A DNA stretch of 64,000 bases, from contig JALKBU010000097.1 of the NCBI GenBank assembly GCA_023091735.1, positions 22,255 through 86,254 of the forward strand. Reading direction: 5' to 3'. Below are positions 11,236 to 19,754 of the stretch, one piece after another. Origin of the DNA: Trichomonas tenax (lineage: Eukaryota; Parabasalia; Trichomonadida; Trichomonadidae). Below the pieces are notes generated by a model. The model had not been told where the DNA came from and did not search any database. It was given only the letters and a program-made list of their open reading frames with translations. A program made the position numbers and the translations under genes. Every line of letters begins with the position of its first letter. Position 1 is the stretch's first letter.

Positions 11236-11913
11236 ATGGAGGTAGAATTAAATAAGCTTATTTTGTTTGCAATATGCTCTGCCGAGTCAAATTATAGAGA
11301 AGGAATATTTTCAAAGCATTTTAGCGAAAAGATTATTGTTGTTGATGTCAGTGGTTCGTCTAAACAACATATAAACGGAACAAAACAAATGACAATACCT
11401 GAATATTCAATATATCCATGGAATAAGAAATATGATTGGTGCTCTAACGTAGGAAAGTCATATGATGTTCACACATAGATTACATTTTCCATTAAAAATA
11501 GAAAGATGAAGATTAATGGTTACTTTATTCGCTCTGGATGTTGCTATGAAGGTTGTTGCTGTGAAGATGACTATGATTGCTTCGTTTGTTGTCTATATAT
11601 TTGGTCATTGCAAATCTCTGATGACAATAAAACATGGACAGAAATTCACAGAGTTGAAAAAGATTATTCTCTTTGTCAATGCAATCAGAAAACGTTTAAC
11701 TTGGATAAGGAATATGTAACCAAGTATGTTAGACTTATCCAAAACGAGCCATGTCCTGCATGGCTCCGATGCTTTGCCTTGAACAAGATGGAATTATTAG
11801 GTGAAGTTTTAAGTGATGGAAATGACCCTGACGAATTTGTTTCTTTCCATGACGATGATGAAGATGTAAGTATCATTGGACATATTTCAAATATTCATAA
11901 AACAAATATATAA
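11236..11913 (+). pseudogene. F5/8C family member with internal TAG
   Basis: One frame carries the whole family domain from the ATG at 11236 (signal-like LNKLILFAICSAESN, then EGIFSKHFSEKII) to the acidic tail FHDDDEDVSIIGHIS. It is broken by TAG at 11476-11478, which replaces the conserved tryptophan of HPWITF. Everything beyond is well preserved, including the cysteine cluster (CCYEGCCCEDDYDCFVCC), so inactivation looks recent. One family cysteine is also lost (RCGCC is RSGCC here). The start codon lies inside the relic of an ankyrin gene, so the 5' end may be a junction made by the copying event. Readthrough cannot be excluded but nothing favours it. Confidence 0.8.
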
Positions 11914-13202
11914 ACATCATTAATGTTAAATCTTGAGCTTTAATTAATATGATCGGAAAATATTTAATTAATAAATGTTTGAAAGAATGTGTGCTTGTCC
12001 TTTTAGATTCATCTATAATTGGTGCTATAATCAATTCATTTTATCGAAGGATGAATTATCTTAAATGAATTTTAGTCTCAATTGAAGTAAAATTGATGAT
12101 AGGATTATTTCTTTTGATCAGAATTTTAAAAAAGTGCCTTATTGTAATGATGAGTATTTTATCATTTCTTCTTGAGATTTTATATAAACTGATGTGCGAA
12201 AAGGAGTACTATCACAATTTTTTGAGATGTTTAAGATTACTATTGGAGAGTTTTGATTCTCTCGCAAAGTTTTAATAATTGTACTTCATTACGCCATTAG
12301 ATATACACAACTATTCAATGCAAAGCACTGCGCTTCATTACAAGAAGTTCTATAAAGATTATTTGCTCGATCGATTTTAAAATACCAAAAATTTGACTTT
12401 AAATAGCAATGATTAGGAAGAACCATAAACAAAATTGCATATATGACCTATATTTTGGCCATTGGCTGTTGAATATATTATCTCAACCTAAAATATTCTT
12501 TTTAATTGCTTTAATCCTTTCGGTTTACCTCTAAAATATCATGCTCGATATCACATCGAACATATATTGTCTTAGAGAAAACTTTGAAAAAAATAAAATT
12601 AATTCCAACAAAATGTTTAAGGCTTCAGACCATGCTGTCACTACAGATCTTGAAGCGACCAATTTGGCAAAGGTCCATGCCATTTGTACCACATTTTTAT
12701 TATTTCCAATAATTTTCAAAATTATTACCCTTTGGAAGCCTTTATTATACTCGCTGAGATATCGCTCATGATGTGCAATCAATAGACAGGACTAATAAGA
12801 TACATTATAGTTCATGAAACCCGAATACAAACATAATTTTAGAGTAATTGATCAGTGATACACATCTTTATAGTGAGGACCACATGAAACCAAATGAAAT
12901 ATGGATTCTTTAAGCCGCATTCTTCGGAAAATCATCCAAAGGTTGAGTGATTTCGAAATTCACTTGAATCCAACGTAAGTATATATAGTTAGAAAGTTTT
13001 ATGCATTTTTGTTGTCTGTTGTCATGTTATACAAAAGATTTAATGTTTCTTGGCCTAGTTCAAGGGAGATCAATTCAGATATTCCATGAATTTTAGGTAT
13101 TTTTTCTTATTTCGCGTACCGACATATGGGTCCTGGGTTTCTGGTGATTGCCCATATTGTTCGCGATTTTTACTTCCAACACACGAGGCTAAAAATTAAA
13201 AT

Positions 13203-13303
13203 GTGCGAAAGGGAGCATCGAAATGACCAAATAATTTGAGAGAATCTCACGGAAAAATTCAATGAATTCTCTCAATTTTCAGCCTTACCGCTCCCTTTTG
13301 CAC
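13203..13303. repeat. Nested inverted repeat just upstream of copy C
   Basis: Outer arms are GTGCGAAAGGGAGC (13203-13216) and GCTCCCTTTTGCAC (13290-13303), 13 of 14 paired. Inner arms are AATTTGAGAGAAT (13233-13245) and ATTCTCTCAATT (13266-13277). It could form a long hairpin or be a small foldback element, and it ends 30 bases before the ATG of the F5/8C gene. Confidence 0.7.
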
Positions 13304-13313
13304 ACCAGTTTAT

Positions 13314-13323
13314 AAAAGTGACA
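13314..13323 (+). promoter_or_regulatory. AAAAGTGACA start-site element of copy C
   Basis: TATAAAAGTGACA ends 9 bases before the ATG at 13333. The same word, same orientation, is found at copy B and at the HEAT gene starting at 54530. Confidence 0.4.
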
Positions 13324-13332
13324 TTTAAATTA

Positions 13333-13995
13333 ATGTTATTTTTATTTTCAATGTTCACTTATTCAGAGAATTCAGGCAATGGAATATTTGCAAAGCATTT
13401 CAATGATAAAATTATAGAAATTGATGTGAGTGGATCCTCAAAACAAGATATTAATGGATCATTGCAATTAACAAAACCGGAATATTCGATATATCCATGG
13501 AATAAACGCTATGACTGGTGTTCCAATATCGGTAGATCGTATGATGTTCATCCATGGATTACATTCTCCCTTAAAAATAGAAAGATGAGTTTCAATGAAT
13601 ATTTTGTTAGATGTGGCTGTTGCTATGTTGGATGCTGCTGCGAAGATGAAGAATATACATGTGTAGATTGCTGTCTTTATAGTTGGTCTCTTCAAATCTC
13701 GAATGATAATAAAACATGGACTGAAATACATAAAGTTGAAAAAGATGAATATATGCGTCGTTGCAATGAGAAATCTTATAAACTGGACAAAGAATACACA
13801 GCAAAGTATGTGCGACTTATCCAAAATGAGCCATGTCCGGGCTGGGCTCCTTGCATTGCAATCAATAAGTTTGAACTTTATGGAGTTTCCCAAAATGATG
13901 ATTTTTCTGCTTATGAATTTGTTTCTTTTCACGATGACGATGATGACGTAAGTATTATTGGCCACATATCGAAGAGCAATCGTGTTATCGAATAA
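13333..13995 (+). CDS. Secreted cysteine-rich F5/8C protein, copy C (220 aa)
   Basis: Intact. I start it at the ATG at 13333 because the frame upstream has only a GTG before it. The signal peptide is MLFLFSMFTYSENSG. The F5/8C-like domain follows with DVSGSSKQDING, WCSNIGRSYDVHPW, the cysteine cluster CGCCYVGCCCEDEEYTC then DCCLYSWSLQIS, and PCPGWAPC. The tail is unusually acidic (FHDDDDDVSIIGHISK). The protein should be secreted; its ligand is unknown. The foldback and AAAAGTGACA element upstream belong to its own 5' region. Confidence 0.85.
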   Translation: MLFLFSMFTYSENSGNGIFAKHFNDKIIEIDVSGSSKQDINGSLQLTKPEYSIYPWNKRYDWCSNIGRSYDVHPWITFSLKNRKMSFNEYFVRCGCCYVGCCCEDEEYTCVDCCLYSWSLQISNDNKTWTEIHKVEKDEYMRRCNEKSYKLDKEYTAKYVRLIQNEPCPGWAPCIAINKFELYGVSQNDDFSAYEFVSFHDDDDDVSIIGHISKSNRVIE

Positions 13996-14054
13996 AAATA
14001 TTAATGTTTATTTGCTCAATATTGGAAATCTTAACAATTTGAAATTATATATGA

Positions 14055-14115
14055 TTGATAAATCTTGGAAAATCTTGATAATATTCCTTTCGTATTTTCA
14101 CATGAAGTCAATATT
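14055..14115 (-). pseudogene. Short relic of an F5/8C gene 5' end
   Basis: The stretch 14081-14114 matches 14927-14960, the signal-peptide coding region of the neighbouring copy D, at 32 of 34 bases, in the same orientation. Weaker similarity continues toward 14055. It lies in the 323-base spacer between two convergent family members and is best read as what remains of another copy or of a slipped duplication. Confidence 0.6.
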
Positions 14116-14318
14116 GTTTTATTTTTTGTTTTGCTTTATCAATATTTCAATATTTGAATCTTGAATATATTGTTTTTCAAGGAACATCTTGCTGTTGTTT
14201 TCAATATTGCAATTTTAATATTACACAGACACTCAATCCTTAATATGTTCTTGATTTATTTTTTAATGTTCAAAGAAAAATAAAATATTTTTTGTGTGTT
14301 TCTAAACATTTATTTCGT

Positions 14319-14978
14319 TTAAATATGAACATTTCCTTTCTTTGAGATATGCCCTATTATGCTGACATCTTCATCATCATCGTGATAAGAAACGAAGTCA
14401 CTTTCAGTGTTATCTTCATTATAAACTTCTCCGTAAAGTTCCATCTTATTTATAGCAATGCATGGAGAATATCCGGGGCAATATTGGTTCTGAATGAGTC
14501 TCACAAACTTTGCTGTATACTCCTTATCAAGCTTGTATGATTTTTCGTTGCAGCGTCTCATTGTGTTGTCTTTATCAACTCTGTGAACTTCTGTCCATGT
14601 TTTATTATCATCAGAGATCTGAAGAGACCAGCTGTAAAGGCAGCAATCAAAGCATTCGTTTCCTTCATCCTCGCAACAACATAAATTGTAGCAGCATCCG
14701 CATCTAATGAAGTATCCATTAATTTTAAATTTACGATTTTGAGCAGAAAAAGTTATATATGGATGCTCATCAGAGGTACATCCGCAATTAGAGCACCAAT
14801 CATATCTCTTATCCCAAGGATATATAGCATACTCTGGCTTAGTCAATTGAATTCTTCCATTAATATCTTGACTGGATGAACCACTGACATCGATAACAAT
14901 AACTTTTTCGTGATAAAGTCTTGAAAATATTCCTTTCGAATTTTCACACGAAGTCAATATCAAGAAATACAAAAACAT
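14319..14978 (-). CDS. Secreted cysteine-rich F5/8C protein, copy D (219 aa)
   Basis: Intact paralogue with ATG at 14978 and signal peptide MFLYFLILTSCENS. It differs from its sisters in the WCSN segment, which reads WCSNCGCTSDEHPY: two extra cysteines, and the usual tryptophan of HPW is tyrosine. The rest holds to the family pattern (CGCCYNLCCCEDEGNECFDCC, TWTEVHRVDKDNTMRRCNEK, YCPGYSPC, HDDDEDVSIIGHISKK). It is convergent with copy C. The extra pair of cysteines may form one more disulfide. Confidence 0.85.
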   Translation of the reverse strand: MFLYFLILTSCENSKGIFSRLYHEKVIVIDVSGSSSQDINGRIQLTKPEYAIYPWDKRYDWCSNCGCTSDEHPYITFSAQNRKFKINGYFIRCGCCYNLCCCEDEGNECFDCCLYSWSLQISDDNKTWTEVHRVDKDNTMRRCNEKSYKLDKEYTAKFVRLIQNQYCPGYSPCIAINKMELYGEVYNEDNTESDFVSYHDDDEDVSIIGHISKKGNVHI

Positions 14979-15238
14979 TTTTAAAAAGTAACAAGATTTT
15001 CTTTCATCAACATATCTTTCGATATTGAAAATGATTTCTCATTGAGATATTTATAAACACATCGTTCTATATCTTAGAAGATAACATATGTGTGATGATC
15101 TTCTTTTAAAGAAAAGATTCAAACATTTATTATAAACATCATCAAGATGAAAAATAAATAATTTCATCAAATTCGAATGTATTTTAGATATCATCAATAA
15201 AGAGAATCATTAGTGTGTTTATTACCGTTGAATATGAT

Positions 15239-16417
15239 TTAGTCATCATCAACATCAGAAGGCACTATATCGATGAAATCTTTATACTTTTGTCTGATGA
15301 TATTGTAAATGCAATTTTTGTTGTCACCGCAATTATTCCAACATAAAACACTAGCGAAAGATGGAGCACTGTTAAGTGTTATATCTTCTTCATTGAATTT
15401 GCAGTTTTTAATGATGATATGTTTCGGAATTAGTAATTTTTCAAGTGGTAGATCCATTGTGCAAGAGTCTAATGTGTATTGGCTACTAGAGACAGTAGAT
15501 ATTAGTTTTCCGATATTATTAGTAAAAATAACTTTATAAATAAAGAGATGATTTTCATGAACTAAAATAACTGATCCTGGATTGGTTAACTCATTGCGTA
15601 CGAAATTGCAATAGGACATCTGTTGCGAATTCTTGCTGTTTTGTTCATTAAATGTCGAAAATCCGGTATTATTGAAAAAGTTGTTTAACTTTGTGATTGA
15701 GTTCTCATCAGACTCCATTATCAAGAATCCACATGTTTTGGATATCATGTGATTAAATGATGAATTGCAGTTGTAAAACACGCAAATTCCGAACATTAAA
15801 GCGGCAGGAGCGTCTCTACCTCTGGCTTTCATTGGGGAACAAGCTACCATCGTTGTGTAGTTTATAGAGTTGAGATATTTGTTTGTTGTTAAAATTAAGA
15901 AAGATTGCGCATTTAAATTCCCTTGAATTTTTCCTGTGCAGTTATCAAAGCAGTTGTACCTACTGAGTGATTCTCTGCCTCTGAAAAACAGTGCTCCGTT
16001 TGTAAATTTTGATGTGCAATTGAAAAATCCGCAATTCATTAATTTCATTGTTGTGTAATCATACTGAATGTACACTGCACCTCCACGTTTGGAAGATGAG
16101 CATGAAATAAAAGTGGTTCTGTAAATCGCAACTTCTTCTCGATCTGTAAATACATTTCTTGTTTTACGAGAAATTTGATAATATTCTGGTGGTTTTGGAG
16201 ATGTATGAAAATGAATCTTTTGATTTGGTTTAAAATTCGGATTTTGAGAATAAAAATATTCGAAATCAGAGTTCAATAATATTGCGAAATGATTCGAAAC
16301 TTCATTTTCTAAATTCTTTCCTTCTTCTTTTTGAGAAATTCCAAATATTCTCAAAATAGGAAAAGCCATTGAATAAATTTCTTTAATAAAAATGACTTTG
16401 TCAATTATAAACCTCAT
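15239..16417 (-). CDS. Beta-helix surface-type protein, polymorphic-membrane-protein-like (392 aa)
   Basis: Intact frame from ATG 16417. After about 100 residues the sequence becomes a right-handed beta-helix pattern: FISCSSSKRGGAVYIQYDYTTMKLMNCGFFNCTSKFTNGALFF, with recurring F-x-N-C and GGA(V/L) turns, then further N/C/S-rich rungs to about residue 370. GGA[ILV] plus FxN repeats mark the Pmp-like family known from chlamydiae and expanded in trichomonads. This copy has no clear signal peptide and no C-terminal membrane segment, unlike larger surface members, and it ends in an acidic DVDDD. It may be cytosolic, or its 5' end may be degraded. Family assignment rests on pattern only. Confidence 0.55.
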   Translation of the reverse strand: MRFIIDKVIFIKEIYSMAFPILRIFGISQKEEGKNLENEVSNHFAILLNSDFEYFYSQNPNFKPNQKIHFHTSPKPPEYYQISRKTRNVFTDREEVAIYRTTFISCSSSKRGGAVYIQYDYTTMKLMNCGFFNCTSKFTNGALFFRGRESLSRYNCFDNCTGKIQGNLNAQSFLILTTNKYLNSINYTTMVACSPMKARGRDAPAALMFGICVFYNCNSSFNHMISKTCGFLIMESDENSITKLNNFFNNTGFSTFNEQNSKNSQQMSYCNFVRNELTNPGSVILVHENHLFIYKVIFTNNIGKLISTVSSSQYTLDSCTMDLPLEKLLIPKHIIIKNCKFNEEDITLNSAPSFASVLCWNNCGDNKNCIYNIIRQKYKDFIDIVPSDVDDD

Positions 16418-16519
16418 TTAATTTTCGATTTTTGGTCTTATTGTAGATATAAAGAGAGTAGAAAACATAAAATAAAAATAACAAACAAATTTATTTCTCT
16501 ATAACAACAAATAATCATT

Positions 16520-17224
16520 CTATTGAGTCTGATTCATATGATTTTGAAGGAGAATGATCGTGAAAGGCGACAATTTATGTATAAAAAATGAAGCTTTTCC
16601 TTTATAAACATAATCTGGATCGAAAATCGAAATAATCTCTGTGACTTTAACAATATCTTCGTCTGTCTTTAAACCGGCCAAGTAACTATAAACTCTTCTT
16701 AAGTCTTCTTGACTTATTTGCAAAAATTGATCTATCTGTGAAAGATCGATTTCCTTGATTTCATTGTTTACATTCTGTTGCATTTCTGGTTTCTTTATAT
16801 CTTCAAATTGATTTGGAACTGAATTTAAGATTTCAATTAAGCGATTTATTACTTTTGAGAAGTCATATTGTCTGTATTTCTTGTTTTTAACTTGATTTGA
16901 AGATATATCTTTGATAATTGACTGCTTTAAAGTAAGCGTTGCCTTTCCCAAATTTGTATTTGGTCCAATATAGCGTAAAAGTTCGTTAAAGTATAAATTT
17001 ATGTCTGAGCATAACTGCTGCATAGTGCTGTATCGATTTGATTCCAATTTGCTCAAAATTTCATCCAATGATAATTTTGATTTGATGAATTTATCATATT
17101 GCGTGAAAACCTTCATCAGGTATGAAGAAAAATCTGATCTCAAAGTCGATTTCAAACGCACACTGATGGATATTCGATCTCGCAAATCCATCAAAAAAAA
17201 TCTATAAAAAAATGATTTTTTCAT
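16520..17224 (-). CDS. Bromodomain-like protein with NET-like C-terminus (234 aa)
   Basis: Intact frame. Residues about 35-110 follow the bromodomain helix order: a ZA-like stretch (SKLSLDEILSKLESNRYSTMQQLCSDINLYFNELLRYIG) in which L-x-x-I-x-x-K-L-x-x-x-x-Y is the signature. The usual acetyl-lysine asparagine position (YN) is not obvious and may read IG-PNT. Residues about 165-225 (DLSQIDQFLQISQEDLRRVYSYLAGL, then VTEIISIFDPDY) resemble an extra-terminal (NET) domain, as in BET/GTE proteins. A role in binding acetylated chromatin is inferred. The first ATG is at 17224; M12 at 17191 is also plausible, because a TCATTTTTTT initiator-like run precedes it. Confidence 0.5.
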   Translation of the reverse strand: MKKSFFYRFFLMDLRDRISISVRLKSTLRSDFSSYLMKVFTQYDKFIKSKLSLDEILSKLESNRYSTMQQLCSDINLYFNELLRYIGPNTNLGKATLTLKQSIIKDISSNQVKNKKYRQYDFSKVINRLIEILNSVPNQFEDIKKPEMQQNVNNEIKEIDLSQIDQFLQISQEDLRRVYSYLAGLKTDEDIVKVTEIISIFDPDYVYKGKASFFIHKLSPFTIILLQNHMNQTQ

Positions 17225-17564
17225 AGAAATAAAAATTCACTTATTTCATTTTCTATTGATCAAAACTCTTTTTCTATATATAATCTATATAATTTATCAT
17301 ATATACTAATATAATTTATCATTAAAAAACATAAAACTCAATTCTATAATGAGTTTTGAAGCGTTCAAGTTATTGGTAAAGTCAAATTTTGACGGGATAT
17401 TTTGATTCAAAATTTTGGAGTAAAATGATTGTAATTTTTAGATTTTGATAAAATTTTATAATAATATACTTCTTTTTATATGTTTTTATCAAACAAAATC
17501 CGATATTTTGTAAATATTTATCGAGATCTTTTTTATTTTTCCAAAGTGTCATTTTATAAAAAAA
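17225..17564. other. AT-rich divergent intergenic region
   Basis: A 340-base spacer between divergent genes. It has short repeated TATAATTTATCAT words at about 17278-17325, and an initiator-like TGTCATTTT near its right end. Nothing else is seen. Confidence 0.5.
17547..17555 (+). promoter_or_regulatory. Initiator TGTCATTTT of the transporter gene
   Basis: TCATTT fits the trichomonad Inr consensus TCAYW, with the predicted +1 adenine about 14 bases before the ATG at 17565. Confidence 0.5.
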
Positions 17565-18893
17565 ATGAAAACGATTATGCGGCGTAATTCTGAGATAATG
17601 AATGTGGAAATGGAAGACTTCGAAGAAAGGTCCGATTCGCGGCATTCTGATGCTCAGCACATCGCAATTGATCTAGGCAATGCAAGAGTTGGAAGATTTG
17701 AGACTTTTGTTAATCTTACGAACGCCATTGTTAGTGCAAGTGTCGTAAATGTCCCCATTACATTCTCTGCAACTGGTTTTGGGCCAACATTCATATCGCT
17801 CGTCGTTATTTGCATTCTAAGTTGGATTTCTGGCAATCATTTGATCTATTTGGAATCTGAACTGCACGTAAATAACCTTACAAACCTCAGTCGCGTCATT
17901 TTTGGAAAAACAGGTGAAATTATCATCGATATTTTAAATTTATTTTTCACATTTTCTTGCACAGCATCATATTTGATGATCGGCACTGATCAAGTACAGT
18001 CATGGGCCAAACTTTTAGGTCTCAAAATCAAAAATAGATGGACGAGATCGATAATATCAGGAATTTATTCTCTTTTGATTCCTGTGTTGCTTTCTTATCC
18101 AGTTTTTATACATCACTTAGCTGGAATAGGTATATTAATCACTGCTTTAATCATTACATATACATTGATGATCTCTGGATGGTCAATTAAACAAATTTTC
18201 ATTTTGGACAGATTATCACCGACAGCACTTGGATATACTTATTCAAACAGAATGTTTACAGCAATAAGTATACATGTGTCCACATTTGCACTCCCGATAA
18301 TGATGATTCCGATAATTAAAACTTATAATCAATCTGTAGAGAAAAGAAAAGCGGTAGCAGGTATGACATATGTGTTCACATTTGTTCTTGTTACACTATC
18401 CGCCAGTCTGTGCTATTTAGTTTCAGGTGGATCGACTTCTCCAGATGTTTTAATGTCATTTAATCCAAAAGATGGTGTAATTATTGCCAGTCAAGTTATT
18501 ATGTTCCTAGTGGTAACATTAACATATCCTTTCGTTACTCGAAGTATAACAGAGTTCTTTTCGTATAAGGTTACCGGTGAAAGCATGTACGAGAAACTTT
18601 CTTTCAAGCAGAGACTTTTATATGCGAGTTTATCGAATATTATTAATGTCTTGTTGTGCATTTTCATCAGTGACTCTGCTATTCTGTATGGCTTTGGAGG
18701 TGCTATACCAGGCTGTTTGATGTGCTTTGCATTTCCTTCACTATGTAGGCTTAAAGTAACGAAAGAAAAACTCTATAAACCTGAAAATATTTATCATATT
18801 TTCATGGTCGGTTTCGGTCTCATTCTGGGTGTTGCCTGTACATATTTCACTATCTACGACCTCATCCAGACATTCAGACCGAAAAAGAATTAG
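17565..18893 (+). CDS. AAAP-family amino acid transporter (442 aa)
   Basis: A polytopic membrane protein with about 10-11 hydrophobic segments. The first helix region (NLTNAIVSASVVNVPITFSATGFGP) carries the unwound N-x-x-x-G/S-x-x-x-x-x-P motif of the amino acid/auxin permease superfamily (SLC32/36/38 type). An N-terminal tail of about 40 residues is charged and probably cytosolic. Length fits the family (400-500). It probably moves neutral amino acids across the plasma or lysosomal membrane with H+ or Na+; the substrate cannot be read from the sequence. The start is supported by the initiator 10 bases upstream. The frame is clean throughout. Confidence 0.85.
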   Translation: MKTIMRRNSEIMNVEMEDFEERSDSRHSDAQHIAIDLGNARVGRFETFVNLTNAIVSASVVNVPITFSATGFGPTFISLVVICILSWISGNHLIYLESELHVNNLTNLSRVIFGKTGEIIIDILNLFFTFSCTASYLMIGTDQVQSWAKLLGLKIKNRWTRSIISGIYSLLIPVLLSYPVFIHHLAGIGILITALIITYTLMISGWSIKQIFILDRLSPTALGYTYSNRMFTAISIHVSTFALPIMMIPIIKTYNQSVEKRKAVAGMTYVFTFVLVTLSASLCYLVSGGSTSPDVLMSFNPKDGVIIASQVIMFLVVTLTYPFVTRSITEFFSYKVTGESMYEKLSFKQRLLYASLSNIINVLLCIFISDSAILYGFGGAIPGCLMCFAFPSLCRLKVTKEKLYKPENIYHIFMVGFGLILGVACTYFTIYDLIQTFRPKKN

Positions 18894-18991
18894 TATTATA
18901 ATGTTTGTTTAAAGATGTGCGTTTATTTATTTATAAGATTTTTTTTTATTTGGGATGTGAATAATACAAAATAAAAGACAAATAAAGTGAA

Positions 18992-19414
18992 TTATATGTG
19001 TGATGTAAGCTTTCCATTGATCCATGAAACCCAATCATTCAACTCTGGCTGCTCTTCCTCGTAATCTTCGAGGATCTTAGAAACTGAAACTCTGGCGATT
19101 TGCTGGTATATGGCAGTATCAACATCGTGTTGGCAACAAAGCTTCCTCTTCATGGCAAGCGATAAATCCCAGATGAAGCGGCGTTTCATATCGTAATTCA
19201 ACTGGCGAAGTTGTTCAACTTCCAATTCCTTGGAGGCAACTGTAGCTTCGTCTGGAATTTCGTCGTCTACTCCATCACTGCAGCTATCTGGAGAGTAGTA
19301 GAAAGAATCTTGCGATTCATTGCGGTTAAGGCATGGAGGAGTGAATGTTGCATCAGTGTATACATTGTACTGCTGTGCATCAGAATCAAGAAGTCCCTGC
19401 CTCAGTGTGTCCAT
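18992..19414 (-). CDS. Hypothetical protein (140 aa)
   Basis: An intact frame with ATG at 19414 and codon use like that of its neighbours. The N-terminal half is polar and low in hydrophobics (SQDSFYYSPDSCSDGVDDEIPDE). The C-terminal half is predicted helical (EVEQLRQLNYDMKRRFIWDLSLAMKRKL and DVDTAIYQQIARVSVSKILEDYEEE). There is no signal peptide or membrane segment. I do not recognise the family. Its 3' end faces the 3' end of the transporter about 100 bases away. Confidence 0.6.
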   Translation of the reverse strand: MDTLRQGLLDSDAQQYNVYTDATFTPPCLNRNESQDSFYYSPDSCSDGVDDEIPDEATVASKELEVEQLRQLNYDMKRRFIWDLSLAMKRKLCCQHDVDTAIYQQIARVSVSKILEDYEEEQPELNDWVSWINGKLTSHI

Positions 19415-19754
19415 TGGCTCCTCAAAAAAATAAATTTTATACTTTTCTTAAACGTACATAATTTTTTTATCCAAACCATTTTATCTTGATGTTATGTATT
19501 ATCTCTTTGTTTGGATGCTATTTGCACTGATAAAACTTCTTTATTCGTTTAATTTAATTTCCGACAAATATGGAAAATCATTTTCAGCAGCCATCAGACA
19601 ACATTTACACTTTCCTAAATACAAGAAAATCATATTTAGATACATTAATTCTGAAACTGAATTTTTGTTAATAATAACAAAATCTTACAAAAATAATTTA
19701 TTTAAAGCAAACATATAATATATATAAAAATAACTTACAAGTAATAAGCAGCAA
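19415..19754. other. Intergenic region, nothing recognised
   Basis: A 340-base A/T-rich stretch between the start of the 140-residue gene and the stop of the coiled-coil gene. A 74-codon frame at 19494-19718 has no supporting feature. Confidence 0.4.

Larger units (their letters stand above)
11914..13332. other. Gene-free spacer with a degenerate foldback
   Basis: No gene is recognised in these 1.4 kb. Short frames at 12093-12275 (plus) and 12531-12782 (either strand) show no family resemblance. The last part, 13203-13303, is a foldback described separately. Confidence 0.45.

Noticed and set aside
12531..12782. Minus-strand frame of 83 codons, possible transposase scrap
   Set aside because: No catalytic motif or inverted repeats around it; the evidence is too thin.
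19494..19718. 74-codon plus-strand frame
   Set aside because: Composition like A/T spacer, no initiator, no recognisable motif.
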